Shown: one piece after another, positions 34,557 through 45,958 of the stretch | Position numbering within the stretch: the first letter of the stretch is position 1 | Layout of the letters: each line of letters begins with the position of its first letter | Assembly: GCF_000764305.2 (NCBI RefSeq) | Contig: NW_025933395.1 | Span: 1-64,000, forward strand | Source: Hyalella azteca | Lineage: Eukaryota; Arthropoda; Malacostraca; Amphipoda; Hyalellidae | Reading direction: 5' to 3' | DNA length: 64,000 bases | The notes under the pieces: generated by a model | The model's input: the letters and a program-made list of their open reading frames with translations, nothing else | Database searches by the model: none | Told to the model about the DNA's origin: nothing | Program-made: the position numbers and the translations under genes

Positions 34557-36390
34557 CTACTTTATATGGTATTGCGCATAGCATGTTTTTGTTCTAGTAA
34601 GGCATAAACCTACATTACATTTGTTGCACATAACTTTAGTGAAACCTTTCACACAAAACTTGCATCTTTGTTTAGTTTCAGCAATAAATGGCAAATGACC
34701 AATATTGTCGAAACGCACAGCATCTAATGGATGCGAGAGTTTCCTTCTTTTTGTGGTAGCGGCTCCATTTACGCTGCTTGGTCTTTCTCTTGGAGTCATC
34801 AAACCAATGGCTAGATCTTCCTTGAAGTCAGACAGACACTTCACTTTTGATTTCAGTACTTGGCAATTCCTTTTATACAAAAGCCAAGAATTCACCACAC
34901 TCATGTCCAGCAAATAAAAAAAAATTCTCATGTACCATTTTTTAGATTTGAAATCTATGCGGTAAAGTTCGATCAACATGTCACATAGATCGACACCTGC
35001 CATAAATTTGTTATATTCTTTTACAACAAATGGTCTGTTTATTTCAATGTGCTTGTTTAGTTTTTTGTCCCATCTCCTGACGGTGTCTGCTGGAGTGATG
35101 CCGGCATAAGTTGATAGAAGGTGAACAGACTTATTATCAAACCACTTCACTGCTAATACATTACGATTTGTTTCGACACGGTAGTCGAAGCTTCCTCGAC
35201 CCTCTTTCTGTAATTTCTCGTCATTTTCCATGATGCATCCTTCCAGTCTATTTGCTCTAACAGTAGATACATTCAAGATTCCAGATTCCTTTAGTTTTGA
35301 TGATAAATCAACAGAAGAGAACCAGTTATTGTAGAACAACTTGTAGTTCAAGTGCTTAGGTATGCCTTCAGCAAGACGAAGCACATAGGCAGATGATGCT
35401 CCAACACCAAGGTCATCATTTTTCTGAGATTTGCCTGTATATATCTCGAAATCATAAACAAACCCACTTGATCCTGCTCGTGATATTACTTTGTATCCCC
35501 ATTTGTGAGGTTTTTTTGGATTGTATTGTTTCAAAGATATGCGAGCTTTTGTAGGAATGATTTGCTCGTCTACAACTTGATGTTCTTCCTGCGATACCTT
35601 CCGACAATTTGATCTGACAGATTCAATTATGGGTCTTATTTTGAATAATTTATCAAAATCGGGATCATTTCTGGTCTTCTGCTGAGTGTTGTCGTTGAAA
35701 TGAATATATCTTTTTATCTCTTCAAACTTATCTCTACTCATGACATCTGATATTGCTGTCAGTTGCAGGCCTTTCTTCCAGTATGTCCGATAGCTGGGAA
35801 CTTTTATAATACCAGTTAGAAGTAGAATTCCCAAGAAGCATTTCATGTCAGTTTTTTCAAGATGCATCTCTTTGCCATCCTTCTGTAGAGCATGCAGTTT
35901 AGTTTGTTGAACAATTAAATCTATAAGAGCATCATCAAAAATCAAATTGAAAAATGAAGTTGCACTAAATGTTTGCCATTCTTCATCAACAATAAGACTG
36001 TCTTTCCATTCAATATCATTAGGTGGAGAGAAATCTTGTTTTCTCCATTTGAATTCATTTATTACATTCTTAGCTGCTCTCTGTTGCTCTGCCCTACTTG
36101 AAAGCAGAATATCATCTTCAGATGCACCATCATGCACTTCAATATTTGGCAAGGTGCGAATATGTTGGATGGTATCTTCTTCAATATCATCATGTAAAGC
36201 AGATTCAAATTCTTCATCATCTTCATCAGATTTATCACCATCAGGACAGAGTACAATCTCCATAGCTTCATCTATTGTCAGAAACTTCCTACACTGAAGA
36301 ATTGCTGAGCGCTTCTGTACCTTTTCATATTCGGTCAAGTGTTCTGTGTTAGATCTGCTTGATCCCGGTTGCTCATAAGACATGATGGAT
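34557..36390 (-). CDS. piggyBac-derived transposase exon 3: second catalytic Asp changed to Asn
   Basis: The acceptor (atattgcag) lies at 36391; the ATG at 36383 gives 608 residues from MSYEQPGSSR. An acidic N-terminus (DKSDEDDEEFE) leads into the transposase core. QVVDEQIIPTKAR keeps the first Asp, and EYNKFMAGVDLCD keeps the third. The second block reads LFYNNWFSSVDLSSKL, where active relatives have FDNWF or TDNYY. The C-terminus has CKFCVKGFTKVMCNKCNVGLC. It belongs to a different piggyBac lineage from ORFs 2 and 4. The reading frame is complete. A D-to-N change at a metal-binding position should abolish cleavage. Confidence 0.85.
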
Positions 36391-36504
36391 CTGCAATATA
36401 ATATAAAGAATAACTACTTTGGACTACAAATATATCATTGGTATTACATAATTATAAAACTATATTTTATAATAATAAACAAGACATAATACATAGGTAT
36501 GTAA

Positions 36505-38805
36505 CACGTTAAGTGCGGTACAACCCACCATTGGGTCGTTGCTGATTTCCATCTGCTGGTCGTTTATAAAAATAATACCGAATATTTAGAAGAACCCAAA
36601 AAAGTTAGTAGTTTTGAAACTTATGGCACAGTCGTGTTAATGTCATGAAATAATGGTTTTAAATAATAGAACACAAGTTTAACTCTTATTCAAGTACCAG
36701 AAGAACATTTTTATTATTTCCAGTTGCAAGGTTATAATTTGGGGAAAATACCTTCGAATTAGTGATTATGGTTTGAACCGAAACATGACCAGCACATGAA
36801 TGGTTTTCCAGAGCATCCTTCACAAAATGTTGATACTTTTTTTGCCTTTCTGTCAGCAACTTTTGACCCTTCTGACTGGCAGATCCTTTTATAGCATCCC
36901 ACACAGCGCTTTCTTGTCTTGCCTATTGGGCCAGGAGCTTTGTTCAAGCAATGGGCAATTGGCAACCCGCCTGTTATTTGAGATGGTCTCCCATCAGGCA
37001 GCAATTCTTCCATTGGATATCCATACAGGAGTGAAAGAATAATAGATTTTCTGAAATTTACAATTGTCCATTTGTGCAGCCCACTGCAATATTTGTTAAA
37101 GATTAGGAGGGCGTTGACCACAGTACATCCACACAGCAGTTCCAAACATAATTTCCTGTACCATTTTCTAGTTTTTCTCAAAGGACTGTAAAATGAAATG
37201 AACTGGTCTGAAAGATCCACTGCTTTTTTACGGGTATTGTAGTCTAGAACACTGTCAGGTTTCATCACATCTGATCCAGTTCTTGTTTTTTTCCCTGTTG
37301 CTCTTAAAACATCTGTATGCTCAGGAACTGTAGTTAAAGTTAGTACATTTGCTTTGTTCTTCCAGTTTAGGACTTTTATGTCATGTTCATTCTTCTTTCC
37401 AATAATTTCTCCCCTTTTCAACTTTGCTTTTGTCACCTCAACTGGCAGTCCTTTGCGATTGGAACGGATGGTCCCACATAAGTAGATCTTGTGATCCAGG
37501 AGGAACTTTGCCAGGGGAAGGGATGTATAATAATTGTCTGTGTAGACAGTCATCCCTGTGCCTAGCAAGGGGTGCATTAATCTGGCAACTACAGACTCAG
37601 CCGAACCTAAATTTTTGCAAGATTCACTTCTGCCACAACATATTTCAAAGTTCCATGTGTAACCATCGGGGGAACACAACTTGAAAATTTTACAACCGTA
37701 CTTGTGGCATTTATTTGGTATGTATTGCCTGAAAATAGGCCGTCCTCTATAAGGCACCATTGTTTCATCGATGACTACTTCACGGTTCAATTTGTAAACC
37801 CTTTGGTATCTTTCTAACAGTAGTCTTGTTATTGGTAAGAGCTTATCTAGCCTGCTTGTTGATGGACCACGTGAATCGTTGAAATGAAGGGTCCTCAGTA
37901 GAATAAGAAATCTGTCTCTGACCATTATATCACGGACACATTTTCTCTCAAATAGAACACTTTTTGACCAGTAAGATTCCATGGAATGCTGAGGATTCAG
38001 TCCCATGTACAGAATGATTCCTAAAAATTTTTTTATCTCTGTAGAATCAGTTGGCGTCCAGGAATTCAGTCTCGTTTTCCTTGTTAGATTTGGTTGTGCT
38101 TGCAAGTAATCTGCATAATTATTTGTTTCACGAACAATCAATTCTATGATTGAATTGGTCAAAAACATAGAGTACACATCAATAGGCCAGATTTTCCCTT
38201 CATGAGAAGGGTTAGGTGTGACTGACAGTTCTTCTTTTCCAGAAAACGGAAACTTTCTTTCATTGGAGTTGGCACTATGCCACACACCTTGCTCTGCCAG
38301 ACCTTCTACTGCTTGAATATCGTTTTCGTCGTGTTCATCACTAAATTCACCATCTAACTCAATTTCATCACTCAATTCATCACACTCTGAACCATCAGTC
38401 CCCTCTGGTGAGAACGTGTCATTTGATAGAATAGTATCATCACTGTCAGAAGAAGGTTTATCAAGTTTCATTCTCTTAGATCCACTGTAAAAACTAGATG
38501 TTTCCGTCATGAACGGTCTGAAAATACAAGAAAGTGAGTTGTGAACTAAGGAAATATTGCAAAATAAGTTTATCAGAAAAATGTCACATGACCCAAATGT
38601 GGGTTGGACTGCAGTGGCATAAATCTCATTCAGCTGCAAACCGACCCACATGTGCATCGTGAATTCTATTGGGTTAACATGTAGAGCACGTTGAGAAACA
38701 CACATAACCACCCACTTCGATATCTCAACAGGCACTGAAGCTATAGAACCGTAACATATCTGCACCAGAGGACAGTTGGCAGTTTCGGTGCCCGCACTTA
38801 ACGTG
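36505..38805 (-). mobile_element. piggyBac element with 14-bp terminal inverted repeats
   Basis: CACGTTAAGTGCGG at 36505-36518 is mirrored by CCGCACTTAACGTG at 38792-38805. TTAA follows on the right (38806-38809). The left flank reads GTAA, one change from the TTAA target. The 2.3-kb element contains the transposase gene at 36759-38517. Confidence 0.88.
36759..38517 (-). CDS. piggyBac transposase with intact catalytic triad
   Basis: The acceptor (tattttcag) lies at 38518; ATG 38510 gives 583 residues starting MTETSSFYSGSKRMKLD. All three catalytic aspartates are present: VIDETMVPYRGR, VYTDNYYTSLPLAKFL and KAVDLSDQFISFYSP. The C-terminus is a cysteine-rich finger (CVGCYKRICQ, CEGCSGKPFMCWSC). 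Together with the terminal repeats this is a potentially active element. It is the closest relative of the degenerate ORF 2 in this cluster. The frame stays open upstream of the acceptor, but those 128 codons are read as intron and element end. Confidence 0.88.
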
Positions 38806-38934
38806 TTAAATATTCTTAACAAACTGGTGTAGTTCAAGATATTAGTTTGTGGCAATGGCACATTCACTAAACTTCCATCAAAATCCTTACCCAAAGCTGT
38901 CTGCAGAGCAGCTCCAAACTAAAGTAATTTTCAT

Positions 38935-39187
38935 CATGGTTGAACTATATAAGGTTGACCCACGAGGAGTTCCGTCTTTCAGTTCAGCTTTCTTGTTATG
39001 TCACGTAGATCGAGAAACGTAAACAATCCCGTCATTCCCATGACGGATTGGTTGACTGGTTTGATTGCATTTCGGTGGTTGGTCAATGTCTGTGACGTCA
39101 CTGAGATCAGTGACGTCACAGACGAACACAAGCTACATCCGCAAAAATGGGCTTCTGATGGGTCAACCTTATACTATTTCAACCATG
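38935..39187. mobile_element. P-element-like MITE with 8-bp target duplication (copy 1)
   Basis: Starts catggttgaactatataagg and ends in its near-complement (ccttatactatttcaaccatg); length 253 bp. ATTTTCAT flanks it exactly on both sides (38927-38934 and 39188-39195). The terminus resembles the Drosophila P-element end (CATGATGAAATAACATAAGG), and P elements also make 8-bp duplications. No coding capacity. Confidence 0.85.
39088..39123. repeat. Palindrome with two TGACGTCA (CRE) sites
   Basis: Two 17-base arms (gtctgtgacgtcactga and its complement) separated by ga, in the middle of the MITE. Each arm holds a perfect cAMP-response element. Confidence 0.9.
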
Positions 39188-39435
39188 ATTTTCATGAGTA
39201 ATGCTGAGGTAACACCACAACTACAATGCAAATCAATAGAATAGACCTTGTTTAGTACTCTGCTAGGTAACTTGTACCTTTTGCTGTGGAATAATTACAA
39301 ACCTCAAGCTAGAATAAACTATAGCATGCTTAGGAAAAAAATGAATTTTGAGATTTTTTTAGGTTTAGTCAGTTCAATAGTCTAATAATTCAAATTGCAA
39401 ACATTGCTCTCAATGACCTTCAAATAATCTAATAC

Positions 39436-41218
39436 CTTTCAAAATCTTCTCTGTGATCTGAAGAAAAATTTTGCTCTTCTGCAGAAATTCCAGCATGTAT
39501 ACTCCCAAAAGGTTCAGCCATCTGTTCTTCTTTGATGGCATTGAGAGGAGCCTGGCACTGCAAGCCATCCTGAGAAAAAAAAGTATTTTCCATGATATTA
39601 ATTTTAGTTTTGGTTATAGACACTTGAATATGTTTTGATTTACATTGAAAAATAAACTATTAATTTCTGAAAATTATCAGTTCATTATTCTTGGCATTAT
39701 TTCATGGCATATGGATAAATGAACATGGTTTTTAATATAATAATTAAACAGAAGCCAGTCTTGCAGTTCAAACAGAAAATTTTTAATCAGTGCATGAGCT
39801 TGTCACAAATCAAGCACATATGGTATGAACTCATTGAGATGTTTCTCTGACCTCATGCCCAAATGAAAAATTTCATGTTGCTTTCAGTGAGAGTTAGAGG
39901 GGTTGTAAGCCAGCTGGAATTGTATATAATTATATATATTATATAGGTACTTATATAATATATATATAATTATATACATAACCAGAATAGAGCATATTGG
40001 ACACCAACAATCACAGTCTGGAGATGGACATACATCCGCCCAAAAATGATAAGCTTTATGCACTATCCTAGAATTCCGGCCTTGTAGCAAGTGTGTCTTG
40101 CAAATCCGTTGTGTGATTTCAGAAGATAAATTGAAATTAAATGCATACAACGGATACAACTCAAGCATTTCACACAGAACCATGTTGCATATACCTGTTT
40201 TTCATGCTGAGCAGTTATGTCCTGAGAGCCGCACCCTTGCTGGGCACTGCTTGTTTGGAAGTGAAGTTCCTCCTTGCATGACACACAGGGCAAAAGAGGG
40301 GTTAGCTGGTAACCACATGCATTAATAAACAGTGGCAGCATTAAAGGGCATAAAGTTCATTTGTACACGAATAGTGAATCAAAATAAATTTGGTTTTTTC
40401 AATGCAAATAATAGCAATGTGAACAAATCTAAACAGGAAAATTATTAAATAATAAATCTGAATGATGTCACATTTGCAAAACATGCCCTGTCAAGCAACA
40501 ACTAAATTAGTGACAAATATCAACCACAAATTAGTAGCATTAAGAATTCCTTTAACACTTTGACTCCGATGGCTTAATCTTGTACTTTTATTTCATTTTT
40601 GTACTGTTTTCAAACGGGTAGCCAGATGGTCATTTTTTTCCAGACAAATTCCGTGATTTAGTTTTTCTCAATTGTGTTGGCCGGCTAAAATTTATGATAG
40701 GGGTACGTCCTAATTAAATTTTAAATATGGTACTGCAAAAAAAAATAAATAAATGGAATTTTTATAGCGGTACTTACAAATAACTAGCATATATTGAGTT
40801 ATCTGCCTTTTTTGTTCACGGGTTTGGTCGATTTTAGGCAACCTGAATTATGTGCCACTACATCCTGGAGAAATACATTTTGTGGTACGCATATGCACCT
40901 CTTTGGAGTCAACGTGTTAATAGAAATATTATAAATATTTTTTTGAAAGTTAGTACAATTATATGTAGCAGCTCAAATTAAGTTTGAATAAAATTTTTAT
41001 AGTAAAATTTTTGTCATTTTATCAGGCAAGATTCATAATGATTTGAAACAAACAGATTGGAAATTTTACCTCATCCTTAATGAAAATTTGTTCTTCCTTT
41101 ACAGTCACATCATCTTCCTTGGATGCATTCTCTTTTTTAATGTTATCAGATGACATTTCAAGAGGAGGGACAGTATCCTTACTGACAGCTGATTTGTTGG
41201 TCTTCATTGACCTGATGA
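39436..41218 (-). CDS. Three in-frame exons of an acidic, KEE-rich N-terminal module
   Basis: Exons are 41070-41218 (acceptor ttttttcag, donor gtaaaa), 40195-40272 (donor gtatat) and 39436-39569 (acceptor tttctcag, donor gtatta). The two internal joints are phase 0 and the last exon ends in phase 2. The peptides include DDVTVKEEQIFIKDE, FQTSSAQQGCGSQDITAQ and LNAIKEEQMAEPFGS. VKEE, IKDE and IKEE each fit the SUMO consensus. Such modules are typical of the N-terminal parts of arthropod zinc-finger or transcription-related proteins. The start exon and the C-terminal partner were not found by homology, but the next open exons on this strand are four piggyBac-type exons, all starting in the matching phase. 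Confidence 0.6.
39908..39980. repeat. AT-rich self-complementary tract
   Basis: tatataattatatatattat is followed at short distance by its near-complement. It lies in an intron of the KEE-rich gene. Confidence 0.6.
40556..40916. mobile_element. Non-autonomous piggyBac element (MITE) with TTAA borders
   Basis: TTAA at 40552-40555 and 40917-40920 borders a 361-bp element with ends CACTTTGACTCC and GGAGTCAACGTG (one mismatch). The CAC(G/T)TT start resembles the ends of the 36.5-kb piggyBac. It has no coding capacity. Confidence 0.85.
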
Positions 41219-41727
41219 CTGAAAAAATTTCACATATCATGATTAGGAATGAAACTTACTATAGAGTTTAGGTAAACAATTAATCGAATTCAAATGGAAA
41301 ATGGTTATCAGTATCCAGAAGCTTATCATTAATGAAATCATAAATGCCATTAATCTTGGCTTACAATTCTTGGCTCAGTCTCATCAACAAAAACAAAATA
41401 TCACAGAGCACATCAAGATCACACTAGAGTCATACTCACTCAGTTACTGGTACTACTGCAGGTAGAACAAAATTTTTCTAACCTCAATAATAAGTATTCT
41501 AGCATCTGAAGACAAAAAATGATGAGGTAAATCAAGATAGACCAAACAACTGCCGACAAAGATTGAGAGAAGACGCAGAGCAGCCTGCAGGCCAGATGCT
41601 CATTAGTCATCACTTTCCATAACTTCAACCAGAATTTGAAGGGTTTATAAGTAAAAAAATTCTGACTGCAGTCTTCCACAATGTAAAATTTCTCTATCTG
41701 GCATTGAACACCATTTGTAGAACTTGT

Positions 41728-41875
41728 TCATTTTTTAATTTCTTAATTTACTCAAGATTTAAATCAATATCTCATGTACAATAATGCTGGCACCCATGAC
41801 ACTTTGCTGGTGTACTTTTAAGACTCAAAATTGGACTTGAGTCTAAGAAAAAAACTCTCTGCTTTGCCAATTGCC
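41728..41875 (-). mobile_element. CATAGTG-family MITE, partial copy
   Basis: Matches the reverse of 45959-46147 from about tgttcattttttaatttctt to actctctgctttgcca. One terminus is missing. Confidence 0.65.
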
Positions 41876-42684
41876 AACTTGCCACTACGTTGAACACTAT
41901 TTCAATCTGAATAGCAATGGGGAACATAAGTGATAAAAACAAATACAGCACCAAAAGCATGACAGAGCTGATAGTCATACCTGGCAGGAACAGGGCCAAA
42001 AATATTTCATAATACTCTGCATATAATGGTATCCTAATGCAGATAAGCATAAGCAGTGTAGTTCAAAGAAAATTGTCCTTATTGCATTCATTGAAACACC
42101 ACAGGAGCAAATCAACACCACTTTTAACAATAATGAATGCATAAGATTCATTTGTAAGGGTGGAATAAGATTTTTGCATTATTATGCTGAGTGCTGACTG
42201 CATAATCAGCCTAGCTTACACATTTGTTTCAACAAAATAAATCAAAGTAATTAGCCCACATGCATGGCCCAATAAAACAAGGTTAGCCCTCTGCCAAGGA
42301 ACATATTGACAGCAAGTGAAATGGTATTTTATCACTGCATTCTCTTTAATAATTATCAGTGTAATTCTGCCCTAAGTTAGGTAAAAATTGATCATTGTAA
42401 TTGTAACCTGAGGATTTTCCAAAATTTGCGCTGTGTGTGTGTAACGCTGTATGGTAACCTGTTCATGTAATTCTATATATATCAGCCCCAGCCCCCTAGC
42501 CTCCTTCACTTCATTTGGTAATGAGCATCTATGCAAGTTTCTTGATTTGCCAATGTACCAGTAGATTGCAAGTATTTGGCATTGGTAATCATCAGAGACG
42601 ATACTATCTTTCTTCATGCAGCAAGTTTATGATTGCTGTCACGTCAAGTTCCACAAATTTACACTTTTGAACCTATATAAGGCC

Positions 42685-42870
42685 CATAATGGCAAAACAG
42701 ATAGTTTTTAGACTCTTCCTCAAGTTTAACTTCAAGTTTGAGTCCTATAAGTAAATCAGCAAAGTATCTGGATACCAGCATTATCCTGCATAAGATTTTT
42801 GTTTAAATCTTTAATAAGAGAGAAAATTAACAATGGAAGATTTGAAAATAATCCTTGGTCTGCCACTATG
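42685..42870 (+). mobile_element. CATAGTG-family MITE
   Basis: Starts cataatggcaaaacagatag and ends ggtctgccactatg, with the family's internal sequence (ataccagcattat). No exact target duplication was recognised. Confidence 0.7.
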
Positions 42871-42899
42871 CTTATAACCTTTATTAAAGGGAGCCTCAG

Positions 42900-43920
42900 G
42901 GTCCAAAATCAACAATTTTGGCTTTTCCGGTTTTTAGTCCCATCTTAAAGCTGACTCTCTAACCTATTCAATGGTACTAAAACCATCTCTGTACATTGAT
43001 TTATGCCTTCATGGCAGATCACAGAAAGGTTAGAGGTGGTGGAGTTCTTCAACATTTAACATAGGGAATAACTGCCAGCAGTGCACTTAAATAGCCAGTC
43101 TGAACACACTCTGCTTTAGTAACCTGGCTGCAGTTGTGCAGGATGCTTCTTGTGCAGTTGTTTGCACCATTATTGACAGAAATTGGGCCACAGCATTTAT
43201 TAATCTTGCATAATTAACCTTGAATGCCTATTTCGAGGCGTGTGGGACTTTGTCCCACTCTACTGAACATTTACACATATTGTCACTGGAAAACTATCTA
43301 TAGACTCCTAGAGTTTTCAAGCTACAACAATGAGACATATACCATTCGATTTGCAAAGAAATAATCTACCAAGTGATGTTGGCATTCTTCTAATTTCATT
43401 ATATTTTGGATTTATCCTGCAAGAAGGGTGGGTGGCAGGGGTTAAAATAAAAAAATTTCTGAAAAATGCCCTGACAAACACAAAGATGAAAATTTCAAAA
43501 AATGCCAACATAATTTTATAGATATGGTTTTTACGCATCAAATGATACCATAAAATGGGATAACTTTTACTACTTTTTTTTTCAAAATGATGCCATTTTT
43601 TTTACTAGATATGTTAAACTTAAATTGAAACATGCAAAATACAGGTCTATGCTCTAGCTTTACTCACTATAAATTGCTGGCTCCTGCCTCTCATAGTTTT
43701 GATGTAATTTCAAAAAAAGTGATGGTCTTTGTTACCCCAGCTCTTGGGGTAACTTAGACCGGGTGGTAAAATCAATTATTTTTTTTTGTAAAATAACTCC
43801 AAATAACTCCAGGTTTTGGTGCATTGTAGTAGAACTCTTCTAGTTACATACGCAAAAGACAAATTTTAGGAAAGTGTCATAGTTTGCAAATGGGGGGTGC
43901 CGCCCCCAAATGGGCGAAAT
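42900..43920. other. No gene seen
   Basis: Non-coding sequence. A short ttaccccagctcttggggtaa palindrome occurs at about 43733, related to the ends of the adjacent hairpin (ggggtaac). Confidence 0.45.
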
Positions 43921-43928
43921 GTGACCAT

Positions 43929-44131
43929 CTAATGGCAGCCGTGACGGGGTAACATTGACCGGTTTGAAAATTAAGTTAAAATTACCATATATAAGACTCT
44001 GTAGAGTCTGAAACATAAAGAAAAAAACATTAATAGGTGTATCAAAAACAAAATATGTTATATAGGTACCTATGGTAATTTTAACTTAATTTCCAAGCCG
44101 GTCAATGTTACCCCATCACAGCTGCCATTAG
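43929..44131. repeat. Long hairpin with ~61-bp arms and an 81-bp spacer
   Basis: ctaatggcagccgtgacggg through ttaaaattaccata (43929-43989) is mirrored with few mismatches by tatggtaattttaacttaat through gctgccattag (44071-44131). It could be a foldback MITE or a source of hairpin RNA. Confidence 0.85.
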
Positions 44132-44139
44132 GTAGTCAA

Positions 44140-45050
44140 TAACACGTGCATGCAACCTTGTAATAAGTTCGTGGCTTGTAAATAGTTCGTCATTACTCAG
44201 CGTAAATGGCTTTTCATTAAAAATTACCCGGCGACGCATCTTTAAAATGGCCGGTGACGCTTTGGGCTTAAAAATCCATATATTGCCGACGCTGCATCCA
44301 CCCTCTGCATAGTGGCTTCTTCTCAGGAGTTCTCATGTTCTCTGTTTGACAACTCTGCAATCTTAGAATAGTAGGTCTGGTACCTAGGCATTAAAATTGA
44401 TAGAAAAAAATAGTGCATCAATATTGTAATTGGGCTATAATGCATGAATATTGTAATCATAGTTAATCAACGTTGTTAATTTTGTTATCATAGTGCAATT
44501 AAGGCAATTAATATTGTTATTATGGTCATATAGATGATATAGTGCAACTGTGCTAATATGTTGATGTTGTTACTATTTTAGAATTTAGAACAAGACAGAG
44601 ATACATAAATCCTGATTCCCGAGAGACAAATTTCTGTATGCTTTACAGTTTCAGTTGGGTGGAACCGTGGACACTGACACTCTGACAGTGCTCTTTGTCT
44701 TTGTGATGCATAGGTATACATATTATTTGTGTTGAATGATATCGTGATTGTAACTTGTAAGTGACACACACTCACACACGTATAGGTAGTTTGAAATCAC
44801 AGGTCATTTGTTTCATTATTTATTGTATTAGCTACCAAATCATTAAAAAGAAACACACATGTAGTGTAGCCTGTGTAGGCCATGTTGAATGTTCTTGTCA
44901 TTAGTGAGAAAATATCAAATATCTTTATATTTGATAGAACAAACTTGTGTGTATGGAGAAATTCAATCTTGAAATAAACTTTTTGAGTTATTAATGTAAC
45001 TTGGCTTCAGTAAATTTAAATTTCCATTCGAAAAGGAAAACAAAACACCT
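44140..45050. other. No gene seen
   Basis: AT-rich intergenic sequence without recognisable features. Confidence 0.45.
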
Positions 45051-45054
45051 TCCT

Positions 45055-45690
45055 GATTTTGGTCGCCCGCCGAAGACCACCACTGCCCTGGATGTAATGG
45101 ACCATCTTGATTCCTGCCTTCCGGAACGTATAGCCTTCAACACTTCAAGCCATCCGTATCTGGGCCGTGGGTCGAACCCATGGTTGAACTAGGATTGACA
45201 CATCAGAAGCCCATTTTTGCGGATGCAGCTCCTTGTTTGCCTGTGACGTCAATGATCTCAATTACGTCACGGGCATTAACTAATCACCGAAATGCGATCA
45301 AACCAGTCGACCAATCAGTCACGGGAATGACGGGTTTGTTTACGTTTCTCGATCTACGTGACGTAACAAGAGAGCTGAACTGAAAGACGGAACTTCTCGT
45401 GGGTAAACCTTATATAGTTCAACCATGAGTCGAACCAGCCCTCGGCTGAACAGCCACTTGTCGCAGGACGATAAATTTTGGAACAGAACTATGCTATCTG
45501 AAACCTAACCGCAGATGCGGTGAACGTAAAATTACGTAATTTACGATGCCCGGAAGTCAGATTCGATCCGCGGCCTGGCAGGGGCGGTGGAAGACAAAGC
45601 CTACTGGTTCACGGCTGATTGGTAGATGTCCGGAGAGATCCGAGAGTTTCGATTTGACCGTGAAAGTGAGAAGACGTGCTGTGTGTTATC
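45055..45690. repeat. Dispersed repeat family B, copy with a MITE inside
   Basis: Matches 61062-61556 in inverse orientation (for example aagaccaccactgccctgga and ttatcgtcc...acaagtgg stretches). It is interrupted at 45179-45428 by the P-like MITE. Confidence 0.85.
45179..45428. mobile_element. P-element-like MITE (copy 2), inserted in repeat B
   Basis: Starts catggttgaact and ends ccttatatagttcaaccatg plus one a. It is the reverse complement of the 38.9-kb copy. GTCGAACC flanks it at 45171-45178 and 45429-45436. The uninterrupted site exists at about 61430. Confidence 0.9.
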
Positions 45691-45958
45691 CCAAAGCGCA
45701 AAGTGATATCTGCACTCTGCAGATCATTCTAGATAATCTAGTCTTCTCAAAGTCAAATCTCTTTGAAAAATAATTAAAAATCCTAAAATCTTTTAGAAAA
45801 GTCATGGCATTAGGACCTTGAGGTTTAACAAGGATGGTTCGCCCACTCCCTGCACTTTGCAGAGTGGCATTGACTGGTAGTTTTACATTTGCTAGATTGG
45901 TCTCAATGGCCTGAGTCTGACTGGAAGCACTATTCAACAAATTTTGCTGTCTGTGCAC

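Noticed and set aside
38518..38894. 128-codon N-terminal extension of the intact piggyBac transposase
   Set aside because: It spans the element's terminal inverted repeat and an excellent acceptor at 38518, so it is read as non-coding.
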